Assembly (NCBI RefSeq): GCF_000426865.1
Contig: NZ_KE384581.1
Coordinates: 1 to 64,000, forward strand
Length of the DNA: 64,000 nucleotides
Direction: 5' to 3'
Source: Citrifermentans bremense R1
Lineage (GTDB): Bacteria; Desulfobacterota; Desulfuromonadia; Geobacterales; Geobacteraceae
This document shows positions 34,622-45,335 of this stretch, one piece after another. The notes under the pieces are model-generated. The model saw nothing but the letters and a program-made list of their open reading frames with translations. It had not been told where the DNA came from and searched no databases. The stretch's first letter is position 1. Each line of letters starts with the position of its first letter. A program made the translations under genes and the position numbers.

Positions 34622-35980
34622 ATGGAACTAAAGGACAAGAAAATACTGGTGGTGGGACTGGCGAAGACAGGGGTGGCGGTTACCCGCTTCCTGGCCCGTG
34701 CCGGCGCCTTCGTCACCGTTACCGACATGCGGGAGGAAGAGGCGCTCTCCGACGTTCTGGCCGAGCTCTCCGACCTGGATATTACCTACGAACTCGGGCG
34801 CCATATCCCCTACAGCTTCCTCATGGCGGATCTGATCGTGGTCTCCCCCGGCGTCCCCATGGACATAAAGCCCCTGGAGATGGCGCGCGCGCAGAAGCGG
34901 CGCGTGGTGAGCGAGGTGGAACTCGCCTCCTGGTTCATCAAGGCCCCCATGGTCGCCATCACCGGGACCAACGGCAAGACCACGACGACGACCCTTACCG
35001 GCGAGATCTTCAAGGCCTGCGGCTTCGAGACCTTCGTGGGGGGGAACATCGGCAATCCCCTCATCGAGTTGGCCGAAAGCGGCCAGGAGGTGTCAAGGGT
35101 GGTGGTGGAACTCTCCTCCTTTCAGCTGGAAGGGGTGGAGAGCTTCCGACCGGACGTGGCGGTGCTTCTGAACATCACCGAGGACCACCTGGACCGCTAC
35201 CACAGCTTCCAGGAGTACATCGACGCGAAGCTCCGCATCTTCGAGAACCAGACCGCGGACGACTTCGCCGTCCTGAACATAGACGACCCGCTGGTCGCCG
35301 CCTGTGCCTCCAAGCTCAAGGCGCAGCTCTTCCCCATGAGCCGCCTGCACGAGCTGGAAGAGGGGATCAGCTACCGTGACGGCTTCATCACCTTCTCCCA
35401 CAAGGGGAAAGTGCTCCGCTTCGGCACCGAAGGGTTCAAGCTGAAGGGGGTGCACAACCTGGACAACATCATGGCGAGCCTTGCCTCCACCCTCCTCATG
35501 CGCTGCGACGGCGACTGCGCCTACGAGGCGGTGAAGAACTTCAAGGGGCTGCCGCACCGGATGGAACTGGTGGAAGAGATTGACGGCGTCGCCTACTACG
35601 AGGACAGCAAGGGGACCAACGTCGGGAGCGTGGTGAAATCGCTGGAGAGCTTCGACTCCGGCATCACCCTCATCGCCGGCGGCAAGGACAAGGGAGGCTC
35701 CTATGAGCCCCTGGCCCCCCTGGTCGAGAGCCGGGTGAGCCACCTGGTGCTGATCGGCGAGGCGAAGGCCCGCATGCGGGAGGCTCTCGGCGCACTCACC
35801 GACACCCATGAGGCCCAGACCCTCGAAGAGGCGGTGGAGATAGCGCGCAGGCTCACCAAGCCGGGCGGGGTGGTGCTCTTCTCGCCGGCCTGCTCCAGCT
35901 TCGACATGTTCAAGAACTACGAGGAGCGCGCCCAGCGCTTCAAGGCCGCGGTGCGCGCCGGCAAGAAGGGGGAGGCGTGA
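34622..35980 (+). CDS. murD: UDP-MurNAc-L-alanine:D-glutamate ligase MurD
   Basis: A 452-residue Mur ligase that adds D-Glu. The N-terminal Rossmann part begins [13 protein letters not shown], and the ATP loop GTNGKT is at 115-120. [11 protein letters not shown] and the C-terminal [22 protein letters not shown] are MurD-specific. The start at 34622 was chosen over a longer open frame because it begins the family domain, 62 bp after mraY. The stop overlaps the ftsW start. Confidence 0.95.
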   Translation: MELKDKKILVVGLAKTGVAVTRFLARAGAFVTVTDMREEEALSDVLAELSDLDITYELGRHIPYSFLMADLIVVSPGVPMDIKPLEMARAQKRRVVSEVELASWFIKAPMVAITGTNGKTTTTTLTGEIFKACGFETFVGGNIGNPLIELAESGQEVSRVVVELSSFQLEGVESFRPDVAVLLNITEDHLDRYHSFQEYIDAKLRIFENQTADDFAVLNIDDPLVAACASKLKAQLFPMSRLHELEEGISYRDGFITFSHKGKVLRFGTEGFKLKGVHNLDNIMASLASTLLMRCDGDCAYEAVKNFKGLPHRMELVEEIDGVAYYEDSKGTNVGSVVKSLESFDSGITLIAGGKDKGGSYEPLAPLVESRVSHLVLIGEAKARMREALGALTDTHEAQTLEEAVEIARRLTKPGGVVLFSPACSSFDMFKNYEERAQRFKAAVRAGKKGEA

Positions 35981-37083
35981 GGAAACTGGAGGGGTACGAC
36001 ATGATCGTGCTGCTGATGGCGGTGATCCTCACCTGTTTCGGTGTGGTCATGGTCTATTCGGCGTCCTCCGTGATGGCGGCCAAGAAATTCCACGACGGTT
36101 TTTTCTTCCTGAAGCGCCAGTCCCTCTACGCCCTGATGGGCTTCACCGGGATGGCGCTGGCGATGCACGTCGACTACCACCTCTGGAAAAAATACGCGGT
36201 GCCGCTATTTCTTGGCTGTTTCGTCCTGCTCCTCCTGGTGTTCGTCCCCGGCATCGGCGGGACCGCCAAGGGGGCCTCGCGCTGGATCAAGCTCCCCTTC
36301 TTCAACTTCCAGCCCTCCGAACTCGCCAAGGTGTCGCTCATCATCTACATGGCGTATTCGCTGGAGAAGCGGCAGGACAAGCTGAAGCAGTTTCTCTCCG
36401 GCTTTCTCCCTTACATGCTGATACTCGGGGTCTTCATCGCGGTCCTCCTGGCGCAGCACGACATGGGGGCTGCGCTCACCATGTTCGCCGTCGCCATCGT
36501 CATGCTCTTCGCCGCCGGGACCCGGGTGCAATACATCCTGGGGATGGGGCTCATAGCGCTTCCCGGCATCGTCTACCTGGTGGCGACCAAGGCCTACCGC
36601 ATGCGCCGCATCACCGCCTTCCTCGACCCGTGGCAGGACCCGACCGACACCGGTTTCCAGATCATCCAGTCCTGGCTGGCGCTGGGGACCGGCGGCTTCT
36701 TCGGGCAGGGGCTGGGCGAAGGAAAGCAGAAGCTCTTCTACCTTCCCGAGGCGCACACCGACTTCATCCTTTCGGTCCTGGGGGAGGAGATGGGGTTCAT
36801 CGGTGTGATCGTGATCGCCTGCATGTTCCTCGTGCTTGTGCAAAGGAGCATCCGGGTGGCCATCGCCGCCGAGGACAGCTTCGGGCGCTTTTTGGCCTTC
36901 GGCATCGCCGTGCTCTTGGGACTTGAGGCGTTCATCAACATGGCGGTCGTGACCGGGATGCTCCCCACCAAGGGGATCGCGCTTCCCTTTTTGAGTTACG
37001 GCGGTTCGTCGCTCATCATCTCCCTCACCGCAGTGGGGGTCCTCCTTAACGTATCGACCAGAATGAGGGGGAACCCGGCATGA
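35977..37083 (+). CDS. ftsW: Peptidoglycan glycosyltransferase FtsW
   Basis: A 368-residue SEDS-family membrane protein (ten or so helices) that polymerises septal glycan strands from lipid II in partnership with FtsI. Motifs: [11 protein letters not shown] near the N-terminus, [51 protein letters not shown] and the C-terminal [15 protein letters not shown]. The GTG start at 35977 overlaps the murD TGA, and its own TGA overlaps the murG ATG. Confidence 0.96.
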   Translation: MRKLEGYDMIVLLMAVILTCFGVVMVYSASSVMAAKKFHDGFFFLKRQSLYALMGFTGMALAMHVDYHLWKKYAVPLFLGCFVLLLLVFVPGIGGTAKGASRWIKLPFFNFQPSELAKVSLIIYMAYSLEKRQDKLKQFLSGFLPYMLILGVFIAVLLAQHDMGAALTMFAVAIVMLFAAGTRVQYILGMGLIALPGIVYLVATKAYRMRRITAFLDPWQDPTDTGFQIIQSWLALGTGGFFGQGLGEGKQKLFYLPEAHTDFILSVLGEEMGFIGVIVIACMFLVLVQRSIRVAIAAEDSFGRFLAFGIAVLLGLEAFINMAVVTGMLPTKGIALPFLSYGGSSLIISLTAVGVLLNVSTRMRGNPA

Positions 37084-38153
37084 GGCTCATCATCGCAGGC
37101 GGCGGGACCGGGGGGCATCTCTTCCCGGGGATAGCGGTCGCCGACGAGTTTCTGGCGCGCAGCCCCGAGAATGAGGTCCTTTTCGTCGGAACCGAGCGCG
37201 GCATCGAGGCGCGGCTCCTGCCGAAGCTCGGCTACAAGCTGGCCCTCATCTCGGCAAGCGGTATGAAGGGGATGGGGACCATCAAGAAGATCATGAGCGC
37301 GGGGCGTCTGCTCTACGGCTATTCGCAGTCGAGAAAGATCCTGAAGGAGTTCCGTCCCGACCTGGTGTTGGGGGTCGGCGGCTACGCCTCGGCGCCCATA
37401 GTCCTCGCGGCGCGCGGCATGGGGATCAGGCGCTTCATCCATGAGCAAAATGCGTTCCCCGGCCTCACCAACAAGGTCCTGGGGCGCTTCGTGGATGGCG
37501 TCTTCATCTCCATGCCCGAAGCAGAGAGCTTCTTTCCCAAGGAGATGACCCAGATGACCGGGAACCCGATCCGGAAGGAGATCCTCTGGGGGTTCCAGGA
37601 GCGGGTGCGGAGCGTCGGGGACACCTTCAGCATCCTCGTCTTCGGAGGGAGCGCCGGCGCCCAGCGGGTCAACAGCGCGCTTTTGGAGGCGCTGCCGCAC
37701 CTGGAGGGGGTGAAGGGGAAACTGAGGATCACGCACCAGACCGGCGAGAAGGACGCGGCCCGGGTGCGCGAGGGATATCAGGCCCAGGGGTTCCAGGCCC
37801 AGGTGCTCAGCTTCATCGACGACATGTCCGCGGCCTACGGCGCCGCCGACCTCGTCGTCTGCAGGGCTGGCGCGACCACCATCGCCGAGGTCACCGCCTG
37901 CGGCAAGGGGTGCATCTTCATCCCCTTCCCGTATGCGTCGGACGACCACCAGAGGAAAAACGCCGAGTCGCTGGTGCACAAAAACGCCGGCGTCATGATC
38001 CTGGAAGAAGATCTCACCGGCGAGCGGCTGGCGGCGAAGATCCTCGAACTGATGGAGCACCCAGCCGAGCTTGCCGAGATAGAGAAGAACGCCCGTGCCC
38101 TGGCACAGTTAGACGCAGCCCAGGCCATCGTAGCGGCTATGGTGACGGGGTAA
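37080..38153 (+). CDS. murG: UDP-GlcNAc:lipid I GlcNAc transferase MurG
   Basis: A 357-residue GT28 glycosyltransferase peripherally bound to the inner membrane; it makes lipid II. The N-terminal glycine loop GGGTGGH lies at 7-13, HEQNAFPGLTNKVLGRF in the first domain, and GGSAGAQRVN and CRAGATTIAEVTACG in the UDP-GlcNAc domain. The ATG overlaps the ftsW stop (ATGA). A 189-bp interruption with an inverted tandem-repeat element follows before murC. Confidence 0.96.
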   Translation: MRLIIAGGGTGGHLFPGIAVADEFLARSPENEVLFVGTERGIEARLLPKLGYKLALISASGMKGMGTIKKIMSAGRLLYGYSQSRKILKEFRPDLVLGVGGYASAPIVLAARGMGIRRFIHEQNAFPGLTNKVLGRFVDGVFISMPEAESFFPKEMTQMTGNPIRKEILWGFQERVRSVGDTFSILVFGGSAGAQRVNSALLEALPHLEGVKGKLRITHQTGEKDAARVREGYQAQGFQAQVLSFIDDMSAAYGAADLVVCRAGATTIAEVTACGKGCIFIPFPYASDDHQRKNAESLVHKNAGVMILEEDLTGERLAAKILELMEHPAELAEIEKNARALAQLDAAQAIVAAMVTG

Positions 38154-38157
38154 AGGC

Positions 38158-38322
38158 GAGATAAAGATAAAGATAAAGATAGAGATAAAGATAAAGAAAA
38201 GGCTTGAGCGTCTGAGAGTGGTTTGAGGCTGAAGAACAACGAGGGAGTGCCGCTGAGAGATTGACGATAGAGCGAGATTGAGAAGCTAGGGTTTTACTCA
38301 ATCTTTATCTTTATCTTTATCT
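38158..38322. repeat. Inverted tandem-hexamer element (AGATAA type) between murG and murC
   Basis: The left arm 38158-38200 is about seven degenerate AGATAA units and the right arm 38301-38322 the inverted TTATCT units. The core is about 98 bp of non-coding sequence. It has the same architecture as the rnpB-flanking elements with a different monomer. It lies within the dcw cluster, ending just before the murC ribosome site. Confidence 0.85.
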
Positions 38323-38342
38323 GCGACCGAAGGGAGCACAGA

Positions 38343-39728
38343 GTGTACGGAAAAATAGAGAGAATACATTTCGTCGGCATCGGCGGCATCGGGATGAGCG
38401 GCATCGCGGAGGTGCTCCTGAACCTGGGTTACAAGGTTTCGGGGTCGGACCTGCGCGGCTCGGAAATCACCCAGCGGCTGGAGAGCCTGGGGGGCGAGAT
38501 CTTCTTCGGGCACGCCGCCGAGAACGTGGCGAACGCCGACGTGGTGGTCATCTCCAGCGCCGTCCACGACGACAACCCCGAGGTGGTCGAGGCGCATCTG
38601 AGGCTGATACCGGTGATCCCGCGTGCCGAGATGCTGGCCGAGCTGATGCGCATGAAGTACGGCATCGCCGTAGCCGGAACCCACGGCAAGACCACCACCA
38701 CCTCCATGGTGGCGACCATCCTCTCCAAGGGGGGGATCGATCCTACCATCGTCATCGGCGGCAGGCTCAACTCGCTTGGTACCAACGCGAGGCTGGGACA
38801 GGGGCAGTTCCTGGTGGCCGAGGCGGACGAGTCGGACGGTTCTTTCCTGCTCCTCTCCCCCACCATCGCCGTGGTCACCAACATCGACGCCGACCATCTC
38901 GACTTCTACAGCGGCATCGAGGAGATCAAGGACACCTTCGTCGAGTTTATCAACAAGATCCCCTTCTACGGGCTTGCCGTACTCTGCCTGGACAACGGCA
39001 ACATAGCCGACGTCCTGCCCCGGGTGAAGAAGCGCTTCACGAGCTACGGCCTGTCGGCCCAGGCGGACTTCAGGGCCACCGACGTGAAGCTCTCCGGGTT
39101 CTCGACGAGCTTCGTGGCGCATCACAAAGGGGTGCGGCTGGGAGAGATCACCTTCTCCATGCCAGGCGCCCACAACGTGCTGAACGCGCTCGCCGCGATC
39201 GCCGTGGCCATGGAGCTGGACATCCCGTTCGAGACCATCCAGGAAGGGTTCGCCGGGTTCGGCGGGGTGGGACGCCGCTTCCATCTGAAGGGGGAGGCCA
39301 ACGGCGTCATGGTGGTGGACGACTACGGGCACCACCCGACCGAGATCAAGGCGACCTTGGGCGCCGCCAAGGCAGGCTTTGCCGAGAACCGTCTGGTCGT
39401 CGTGTTCCAGCCGCACCGCTATTCCAGGACCAAGGAGCTCTTCGAGGAGTTCGTCAAGGCGTTCCACGATGCCGACGTCCTGATCCTGACCGACATCTAC
39501 CCGGCGGGGGAAGCCCCCATCGAGGGGGTGACCGCCGAGGCGCTGGCGAACAGGGTCCGCAGGCACGGCCAGAGGGACGTCACCTGGATCTCCGACCGCG
39601 ACAAGCTCTGCGAGCACCTGGAGCGCGTGCTTGCTCCCGGCGACATCCTGCTGACCCTTGGGGCCGGCAACGTCTGGCAGGTGGGAGAGACCATGCTGCT
39701 GCGGCTCAAGGCCGCGAAGGAGAGCTGA
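38343..39728 (+). CDS. murC: UDP-N-acetylmuramate:L-alanine ligase MurC
   Basis: A 461-residue Mur ligase that adds the first stem residue. The Rossmann start is [17 protein letters not shown], the ATP loop GTHGKT is at 112-117, EADESDGSF and [16 protein letters not shown] follow, and the C-terminal [13 protein letters not shown] completes it. It begins with GTG at 38343 behind GAAGGGAG. TGA is followed two bases later by the murB TTG. Confidence 0.95.
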   Translation: MYGKIERIHFVGIGGIGMSGIAEVLLNLGYKVSGSDLRGSEITQRLESLGGEIFFGHAAENVANADVVVISSAVHDDNPEVVEAHLRLIPVIPRAEMLAELMRMKYGIAVAGTHGKTTTTSMVATILSKGGIDPTIVIGGRLNSLGTNARLGQGQFLVAEADESDGSFLLLSPTIAVVTNIDADHLDFYSGIEEIKDTFVEFINKIPFYGLAVLCLDNGNIADVLPRVKKRFTSYGLSAQADFRATDVKLSGFSTSFVAHHKGVRLGEITFSMPGAHNVLNALAAIAVAMELDIPFETIQEGFAGFGGVGRRFHLKGEANGVMVVDDYGHHPTEIKATLGAAKAGFAENRLVVVFQPHRYSRTKELFEEFVKAFHDADVLILTDIYPAGEAPIEGVTAEALANRVRRHGQRDVTWISDRDKLCEHLERVLAPGDILLTLGAGNVWQVGETMLLRLKAAKES

Positions 39729-39730
39729 AG

Positions 39731-40633
39731 TTGGCACGGGGCGAGCTCGAACAAGCGGCCCGGGGGGTGCGCGGCACGGTCAAGTGGGACGAGCCGATGT
39801 GGCAGCACACCTCCCTTAAAGTCGGGGGTCCGGCGGATCTTTACTTCGAGCCCGCCGATCTGCTCGACCTCCAGGAGACCGTGGAGAAGCTCCTCGCCGC
39901 GAAGATCCCTTACCTGGTGCTGGGAGGGGGGTACAACCTGCTGGTGCGCGACGGCGGCATCAGAGGGTGCGTCATCTCGCTCAAGAAACTGGACACCCTG
40001 GAGATGCAGCCGGGCGCGAGACTCGAGGCGGGCGCGGGGGTAACCAACTCCACCCTCTGCCGCTTCGCCGCCGAGCATTGCCTTGGGGGGATGGAATTTC
40101 TCAGCGGCATTCCCGGCAGCTTCGGCGGAGCGCTCACCATGAACGCCGGCGCCCAGGGTGGCGAGACGCTGCAGCGGGTCGAGACGCTCATCACCCTGCG
40201 TGAGGGAAAGCTCTTGGTGCGCAGAGCCGCCGAGCTGGAATTCGGTTACCGCTACTTGAGGCTTTTGCCGGGAGAGATCGTCCTGGGGGCGAAGCTCAGG
40301 CTCGAACCTGCCGAACGCCGCATCATCGAGGAGCGGATGCAGGCCAACATCGCCAGAAGAAGCGGGACGCAGCGGGTCACCTATCCCAATGCCGGGTCCT
40401 TCTTCAAGAACCCGTCGGGGCGGCACGCCTGGGAGCTGATCGACCAGGCCGGCATGCGCGGCGTCACCGTCGGCGGCGCTCAGGTCTCAGAGGCGCACAC
40501 CAACTTCCTGGTCAATCGCGGCGGCGCGTGTGCCGCGGACTTCACTTCGCTCGCGGCGCTGGTGAAGCTGAGGGTGAAGGAGACCTCCGGCGTAGAGCTC
40601 GAGGAAGAGGTCCGCCTGGTAGGCGAAGAGTAA
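39731..40633 (+). CDS. murB: UDP-N-acetylenolpyruvoylglucosamine reductase MurB
   Basis: A 300-residue FAD enzyme that reduces the enolpyruvyl group to give UDP-MurNAc. Motifs: NTSLKVGGPAD-like start (QHTSLKVGGPADLYF), LGGGYNLLVRDGGI, GIPGSFGGALTMNAGAQGG and YPNAGSFFKNP; the short length fits type II MurB. The start is TTG, two bases after the murC stop. Confidence 0.95.
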   Translation: MARGELEQAARGVRGTVKWDEPMWQHTSLKVGGPADLYFEPADLLDLQETVEKLLAAKIPYLVLGGGYNLLVRDGGIRGCVISLKKLDTLEMQPGARLEAGAGVTNSTLCRFAAEHCLGGMEFLSGIPGSFGGALTMNAGAQGGETLQRVETLITLREGKLLVRRAAELEFGYRYLRLLPGEIVLGAKLRLEPAERRIIEERMQANIARRSGTQRVTYPNAGSFFKNPSGRHAWELIDQAGMRGVTVGGAQVSEAHTNFLVNRGGACAADFTSLAALVKLRVKETSGVELEEEVRLVGEE

Positions 40634-40669
40634 GGCCCCGTGCTCGCAGGTCGAGACGGGGAATAAAGT

Positions 40670-40751
40670 CCCCTCCCCTGGAGGGGGAGGGTTAGGGAGG
40701 GGGACCGCACTCTTCCCCCCACCCGACCTCCCCCCGCTGGGGGGAGGAGGC
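40670..40751. repeat. Paired inverted GC-rich palindromic repeats between murB and ddl
   Basis: Two copies of a CCCTCCCC-x-GGAGGGGGAGGGTTAGGG type repeat (40670-40703, and inverted 40712-40751) face each other across about 8 bp. The same repeat type, in another variant, lies inside dnaE2 at 49908-49943. Confidence 0.7.
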
Positions 40752-40773
40752 AAAACCGAAAGGATTATTGGCG

Positions 40774-41691
40774 ATGACGGTAGAGGAGCTGAAAACAAAG
40801 AAGATCGCGGTGCTGATGGGTGGACTCTCCGCCGAGCGCGAAGTGTCCCTCAACAGCGGCAAGGCGGTCCTTGCCTCCCTGGTCAAGCAGGGGTTCCAGG
40901 CGGTGGGGATCGACGTCGGTCGCGACCTGCCGCAGCGGCTCGCCGAGGAAAAGGTGGACGTGGCCTTCATCGCGCTGCACGGCCGCTTCGGAGAGGACGG
41001 CTCGGTCCAGGGACTCCTGGAACTGATGGGCATCCCCTATACCGGCTCCGGGGTGCTCGCCAGCGCCCTCGCCATCGACAAGATCGCTTCCAAGGTCATC
41101 TTCGCCTCGGCCGGGCTGAAGCTCGCTCCCTACCAGGTGCTGCGCCGGGGCGAGGAACTTAAGCTCGCCAACCCGCTTCCGGTCGTGGTCAAGCCTTCCC
41201 GGGAAGGCTCCTCCGTCGGAGTCGGCATCGTGCGCGACACTTCCCGGATGCAGGCGGCGCTCGACGAGGCGTTCCGCTACGACTCCGAGATCCTCATCGA
41301 AGGGTTCATCGACGGCCGCGAGGTCCAGGTCGGCATACTGGACGGCAAGGCGTTCGGCGCCATCGAGATCATCCCCAAGGGGGAGTTCTACGACTACGAG
41401 GCGAAGTACACCGACGGCGGCGCGCAGCACATCCTGCCGGCGCGCCTCCCCGAGGCGGTCTACGCCGAGGTGCTTCGCCAGGGTGAGAAGGCGCACGCGG
41501 CGCTTGGCTGCGACTGCTACAGCAGGGTCGACTTCCTGGTCACCGAAACGGGCGACTGCTATCTGCTCGAGGTGAACACCCTCCCGGGGATGACGGACTT
41601 GAGCCTTCTTCCCGAGATAGCGGGGGGAGCCGGAATCTCTTTCGGCGAGTTGGTGCTGCGCATACTGCAGGCGGCATCGCTTAAGATCTAG
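40774..41691 (+). CDS. ddl: D-alanine:D-alanine ligase
   Basis: A 305-residue ATP-grasp ligase that makes the D-Ala-D-Ala used by MurF. Motifs: [57 protein letters not shown] and [18 protein letters not shown] take ATG 40774 with AAAGGA upstream at normal distance; a TTG at 40768 is in frame but too close to it. Separated from murB by paired GC-rich repeats. Confidence 0.95.
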   Translation: MTVEELKTKKIAVLMGGLSAEREVSLNSGKAVLASLVKQGFQAVGIDVGRDLPQRLAEEKVDVAFIALHGRFGEDGSVQGLLELMGIPYTGSGVLASALAIDKIASKVIFASAGLKLAPYQVLRRGEELKLANPLPVVVKPSREGSSVGVGIVRDTSRMQAALDEAFRYDSEILIEGFIDGREVQVGILDGKAFGAIEIIPKGEFYDYEAKYTDGGAQHILPARLPEAVYAEVLRQGEKAHAALGCDCYSRVDFLVTETGDCYLLEVNTLPGMTDLSLLPEIAGGAGISFGELVLRILQAASLKI

Positions 41692-41759
41692 CTAGCGGCA
41701 CGAGTAACCTGCGATGTTATTCAATGCTTCCATGACTCAACTTTTTTGACGGTAAAAAA

Positions 41760-42584
41760 ATGCGCGATCTTCATGCCAAAAAACAGCGGGTGCCCCATAA
41801 CAGGGTCAAGAAACCGCCCAAGGAGCGTAAGCCCATCAACTGGGGCCCGATCCTGAAGTACGCCTCCAGGGGGTTCGGCGGCGCCGCTCTCTGCGCCGGC
41901 CTTGGCTTCGGAGGATGGCAGCTCTACAACCTGGTGTCGCGGACCACGCTGCTGCGGCTGGAGGCCATAGAGGTCTCCCCCCTGAAACGCGTATCCCGCG
42001 AAGAGATCATCACGCTCGCTGGGGTGAGGCCCGGGGACTCGATGTTGAAGGTCGACCTGAAGACCGTGGTCGCGAGGCTTTCCAAGAACCCCTGGCTCGA
42101 GCAGGTCCAGGTGCGGCGCTACTTCCCGCACACGCTGTCGATAACCGTTTCGGAAAGGGCGCCGCAGGCGGTGGCCAACGTCGGCTGCCTCTACTACCTG
42201 GACGACAAGGGAGTGCTCTTCAAATCGCTGGTCGAAGGGGACCGGCTCGACTACCCCCTCATCACCGGTTTCACCGAGGAGGAGTTGGCACAGGACCCCA
42301 AGGGTTGCCAGGACGCGCTGAAAAACGCCCTGGCCCTGATCGACACCCTGAAGAAAGGGGGCGTCTTCAGCCTGGAGGACATCTCGGAGATTCATTACAG
42401 CAAGGGGTACGGTTTCACCCTGTTCACCATGCAGGGGGGGGTGCCGGTGAAACTCGGCAACGGCGGGTTCAGCGAAAAGCTGACGCGACTGGCCGGCATC
42501 TACAAGGAACTTCAGCCGCAGATGCAGGCGCTCGACTACATAGATCTTGATTACGCTGACAAAATCATAGTTAAAAAAGTGTAG
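41760..42584 (+). CDS. ftsQ: Cell division protein FtsQ
   Basis: A 274-residue bitopic protein: basic cytoplasmic tail (1-35), one transmembrane helix (about 38-58), a POTRA domain (about 64-135; LEAIEVSPLKRVSREEIITLAGVRPGDSMLKVDL) and a beta domain. FtsQ recruits FtsL and FtsB to the divisome. The ATG at 41760 has only a poor ribosome site (GACGG, then A's). Confidence 0.92.
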   Translation: MRDLHAKKQRVPHNRVKKPPKERKPINWGPILKYASRGFGGAALCAGLGFGGWQLYNLVSRTTLLRLEAIEVSPLKRVSREEIITLAGVRPGDSMLKVDLKTVVARLSKNPWLEQVQVRRYFPHTLSITVSERAPQAVANVGCLYYLDDKGVLFKSLVEGDRLDYPLITGFTEEELAQDPKGCQDALKNALALIDTLKKGGVFSLEDISEIHYSKGYGFTLFTMQGGVPVKLGNGGFSEKLTRLAGIYKELQPQMQALDYIDLDYADKIIVKKV

Positions 42585-42601
42585 GGGAAAAGGGAGGGAG
42601 C

Positions 42602-43837
42602 ATGTCCACTAGAAGGGATAATCTCATCGTAGGGCTCGACATAGGGACTACCAAGATCTGCGCCATCGTGGGGAACGTGACTGAGGAAGGCATCGACATC
42701 GTCGGTATCGGCACCAGTCCTTCCAAGGGGCTCAGAAAAGGGGTGGTGATCAACATCGAGAGCACCGTCGCCGCCATCAAAAAGGCTATCGAAGAGGCCG
42801 AGCTCATGGCCGGTTGCGAGATCAAGTCGGTCTACGCGGGGATCGCCGGCGGCCACATCAAGGGGTTCAACTCCCAGGGCGTGATCGCCATCAAGAACCG
42901 CGAGGTCTCCCCCGAGGACGTGAAACGCGTCATCGAGGCGGCGAAGGCGATCGCCATCCCGATGGACCGCGAGGTGATCCATATCCTCCCCCAGGAATTC
43001 ATCATCGACGACCAGGACGGCATCCGCGAGCCGCTGGGGATGAGCGGGGTGCGCCTGGAAGCGAAGGTCCATATCGTCACCGGCGCCGTCGCAAGCGCCC
43101 AGAACATCGTCAAGTCCTGCAACCGGGCAGGCCTCGAGGTCGCCGACATCGTCCTTGAGCAGCTCTCCTCCTCCGAGGCGGTGCTCTCCTCCGACGAGAA
43201 GGAACTCGGCGTGGCCCTGGTCGACATCGGCGGCGGCACCACCGACATCGCCATCTTCGTGGACGGTGCCATCAAGCACACCTCGGTCCTGTCGCTTGGG
43301 GGGAACCACCTGACCAACGACATCGCGGTCGGTCTCAGGACCCCGATGGCCGAGGCCGAGCGCATCAAGCAGAAGTACGGCTGCTGCCTCTCCTCGCTTG
43401 TGGGCAAAGACGAGACCATCGAGGTCCCGAGCGTCGGAGGGAGAAAGCCGCGCATACTTTCCCGCCAGCTGCTCTGCGAGATCCTGGAGCCGCGCGTCGA
43501 GGAGATCTTCACCCTGGTGAACCGCGAGATCGTGAAGAGCGGCCTGGAAGATTCCATCGCCTCCGGCGTGGTCGTCACCGGCGGTTCCACCATCCTCGAA
43601 GGGATGCCGGAACTGGCCGAGCAGATCTTCAACCTCCCGGTGCGCCGCGGGCTTCCGCAGCGGATCGGTGGGCTCACCGACGTCGTTAATTCGCCCGTTT
43701 ACGCCACCGGCGTCGGCCTTGTCGTCTACGGCAGCAAGAACCTCGGCGTGCACGAGTTCCCGACCCAGCAAAGCGACGAGACGGTCTTCCGCAGGGTGAG
43801 CCGCAGGATGAAGGATTGGTTTGGAGAATTTTTTTAA
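42602..43837 (+). CDS. ftsA: Cell division protein FtsA
   Basis: A 411-residue actin-like ATPase that tethers FtsZ to the membrane. Motifs: IVGLDIGTTKICAIVG (phosphate 1), VALVDIGGGTTDIAIF (phosphate 2), GVVVTGGSTILEGM (adenosine). The last residues (RRVSRRMKDWFGEFF) form the amphipathic membrane-targeting helix. AGGGAGG precedes the ATG. It is separated from ftsZ by 111 bp that may carry an extra promoter. Confidence 0.96.
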   Translation: MSTRRDNLIVGLDIGTTKICAIVGNVTEEGIDIVGIGTSPSKGLRKGVVINIESTVAAIKKAIEEAELMAGCEIKSVYAGIAGGHIKGFNSQGVIAIKNREVSPEDVKRVIEAAKAIAIPMDREVIHILPQEFIIDDQDGIREPLGMSGVRLEAKVHIVTGAVASAQNIVKSCNRAGLEVADIVLEQLSSSEAVLSSDEKELGVALVDIGGGTTDIAIFVDGAIKHTSVLSLGGNHLTNDIAVGLRTPMAEAERIKQKYGCCLSSLVGKDETIEVPSVGGRKPRILSRQLLCEILEPRVEEIFTLVNREIVKSGLEDSIASGVVVTGGSTILEGMPELAEQIFNLPVRRGLPQRIGGLTDVVNSPVYATGVGLVVYGSKNLGVHEFPTQQSDETVFRRVSRRMKDWFGEFF

Positions 43838-43866
43838 AATAAACACAAGATGTAGTGATTTAAGGC

Positions 43867-43917
43867 TTCCATTACACAACTAAACGTAGTATAAGACCGG
43901 CTAATATTTTTTTAGCC
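43867..43917 (+). promoter_or_regulatory. Candidate ftsZ-proximal promoter and small hairpin
   Basis: TTCCAT (43867-43872), 17-bp spacer, TATAAG (43890-43895), followed by hairpin GGCTAA-N7-TTAGCC (43899-43917). The -35 is weak, so this is tentative; an extra promoter here would raise FtsZ over the rest of the cluster. Confidence 0.35.
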
Positions 43918-43948
43918 ACCGCCGGGGGGCGCGACCAGGGAGGAGTTC

Positions 43949-45109
43949 ATGTTTCACTTCGATGAGAGCATCGATCAAAGTGCGAAGATAAAGGTGATTG
44001 GCGTTGGCGGCTCCGGCGGGAATGCAGTCAACACCATGATGAGCGTGGGTATCGCGGGGGTCGACTTCATCGTCGCCAACACCGACGCCCAGGCGCTCAG
44101 GATGTCCAAGGCCCAGGTTAAGATCCAGATCGGCACGGAGCTTACCAAGGGACTCGGGGCGGGCGCCAACCCGAACGTCGGGCGCGACGCCGCCCTTGAG
44201 GACAGGGACAAGGTCCACGAGGCGCTGAAGGGCGCCGACATGATCTTCATAGCGGCCGGCATGGGCGGCGGCACCGGCACCGGTGCGGCGCCTGTCATCG
44301 CCGAGGTTGCTCGCGAGCACGGGGCTCTCACCGTGGGCGTGGTCACCAAGCCGTTTTCCCGCGAGGGGCGCCAGCGTCTGGCCAAGGGCGAGGACGGCAT
44401 CAAGGAGCTGAAGAAACACGTCGACTCCCTGATCGTCATCCCCAACGACCGTCTGCTCGGCCTGGCCGGGAAGTCCATGTCCATCCTAGACGCCTTCAAA
44501 CCCTCCGACGACGTGCTGCGCCAGGCGGTGCAGGGCATCTCCGACCTGATCACCCAGTCCGGCCTGATCAACGTCGACTTCGCCGACGTGAAGTCGATCA
44601 TGAGCGAGCGCGGCATGGCGATGATGGGCATCGGCATCGGTTCCGGCGAGAACCGCGCCATCGACGCCGCCGTCAAGGCCATCTCCAGCCCGCTGCTCGA
44701 GGACATCGACATCTCCGGCGCCAAGGGCGTTCTGGTCAACATCTCCGGCTCCGCCTCCATGACCATGGACGAGTTCGACGCGGCCAGCAAGGTGATCCAC
44801 GAGAAGGTGCACGAAGACGCGAACATCATCGTCGGTCTGGTCATCGACGAGACCCTGGGCGAGACCATCAAGGTCACCGCCATCGCCACCGGCTTCGGCG
44901 ACCGTTTCGACCTGGAGAAAGGGCGCCACGAGATGAAGAGCGTGGCCACCATGGCCACCATGGTGAAGCCGGTCGAGAGCAGGCTGGAGATCCCGACCTT
45001 CATCCGCGAAAAGCAGCAGCGCGAGACCCAGGTGCGTCAGCGCAGCTTCCTCTCCGAGGACGAGGACCAGTACGACATCCCGACCTTCCTGAGGAAGTCC
45101 GTAGACTAA
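43949..45109 (+). CDS. ftsZ: Cell division GTPase FtsZ
   Basis: A 386-residue tubulin homologue that forms the Z ring. The GTP signature GGGTGTG is at 106-112, with [15 protein letters not shown] at the start. [11 protein letters not shown] and the C-terminal [11 protein letters not shown] peptide, which binds FtsA, are present. GGGAGGAG precedes the ATG. A strong terminator follows, closing the dcw cluster. Confidence 0.97.
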   Translation: MFHFDESIDQSAKIKVIGVGGSGGNAVNTMMSVGIAGVDFIVANTDAQALRMSKAQVKIQIGTELTKGLGAGANPNVGRDAALEDRDKVHEALKGADMIFIAAGMGGGTGTGAAPVIAEVAREHGALTVGVVTKPFSREGRQRLAKGEDGIKELKKHVDSLIVIPNDRLLGLAGKSMSILDAFKPSDDVLRQAVQGISDLITQSGLINVDFADVKSIMSERGMAMMGIGIGSGENRAIDAAVKAISSPLLEDIDISGAKGVLVNISGSASMTMDEFDAASKVIHEKVHEDANIIVGLVIDETLGETIKVTAIATGFGDRFDLEKGRHEMKSVATMATMVKPVESRLEIPTFIREKQQRETQVRQRSFLSEDEDQYDIPTFLRKSVD

Positions 45110-45129
45110 GGACCCCTCTGAAAAAGAAT

Positions 45130-45172
45130 AAAAAGGCCCGGTCTCCGCAAGGGGAGCCGGGCCTTTTTATTT
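45130..45172 (+). terminator. Rho-independent terminator of the dcw cluster
   Basis: AAAAAGGCCCGG (45130-45141) pairs with CCGGGCCTTTTT (45157-45168), the inner part pairs further, and T's follow. Confidence 0.92.
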
Positions 45173-45335
45173 TCACGAGGACCAAGGACCAGGCGATGCT
45201 ATTTCGTTCCCCCCTTTGATCTTCATCGCCAACTCGCCCCTAAAGAAAAACGACAAGTTACCGATAGGAGACAGTGGTCCTCATTAAATCTAAAAGGGCC
45301 ACTGCCGTTACCTTACGGCTAGGGGACCTTGCCTG

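Noticed and set aside
38158-38322. AGATAA array considered as a simple microsatellite
   Set aside because: The inverted partner arm and the parallel elements elsewhere make a two-armed element the better description.
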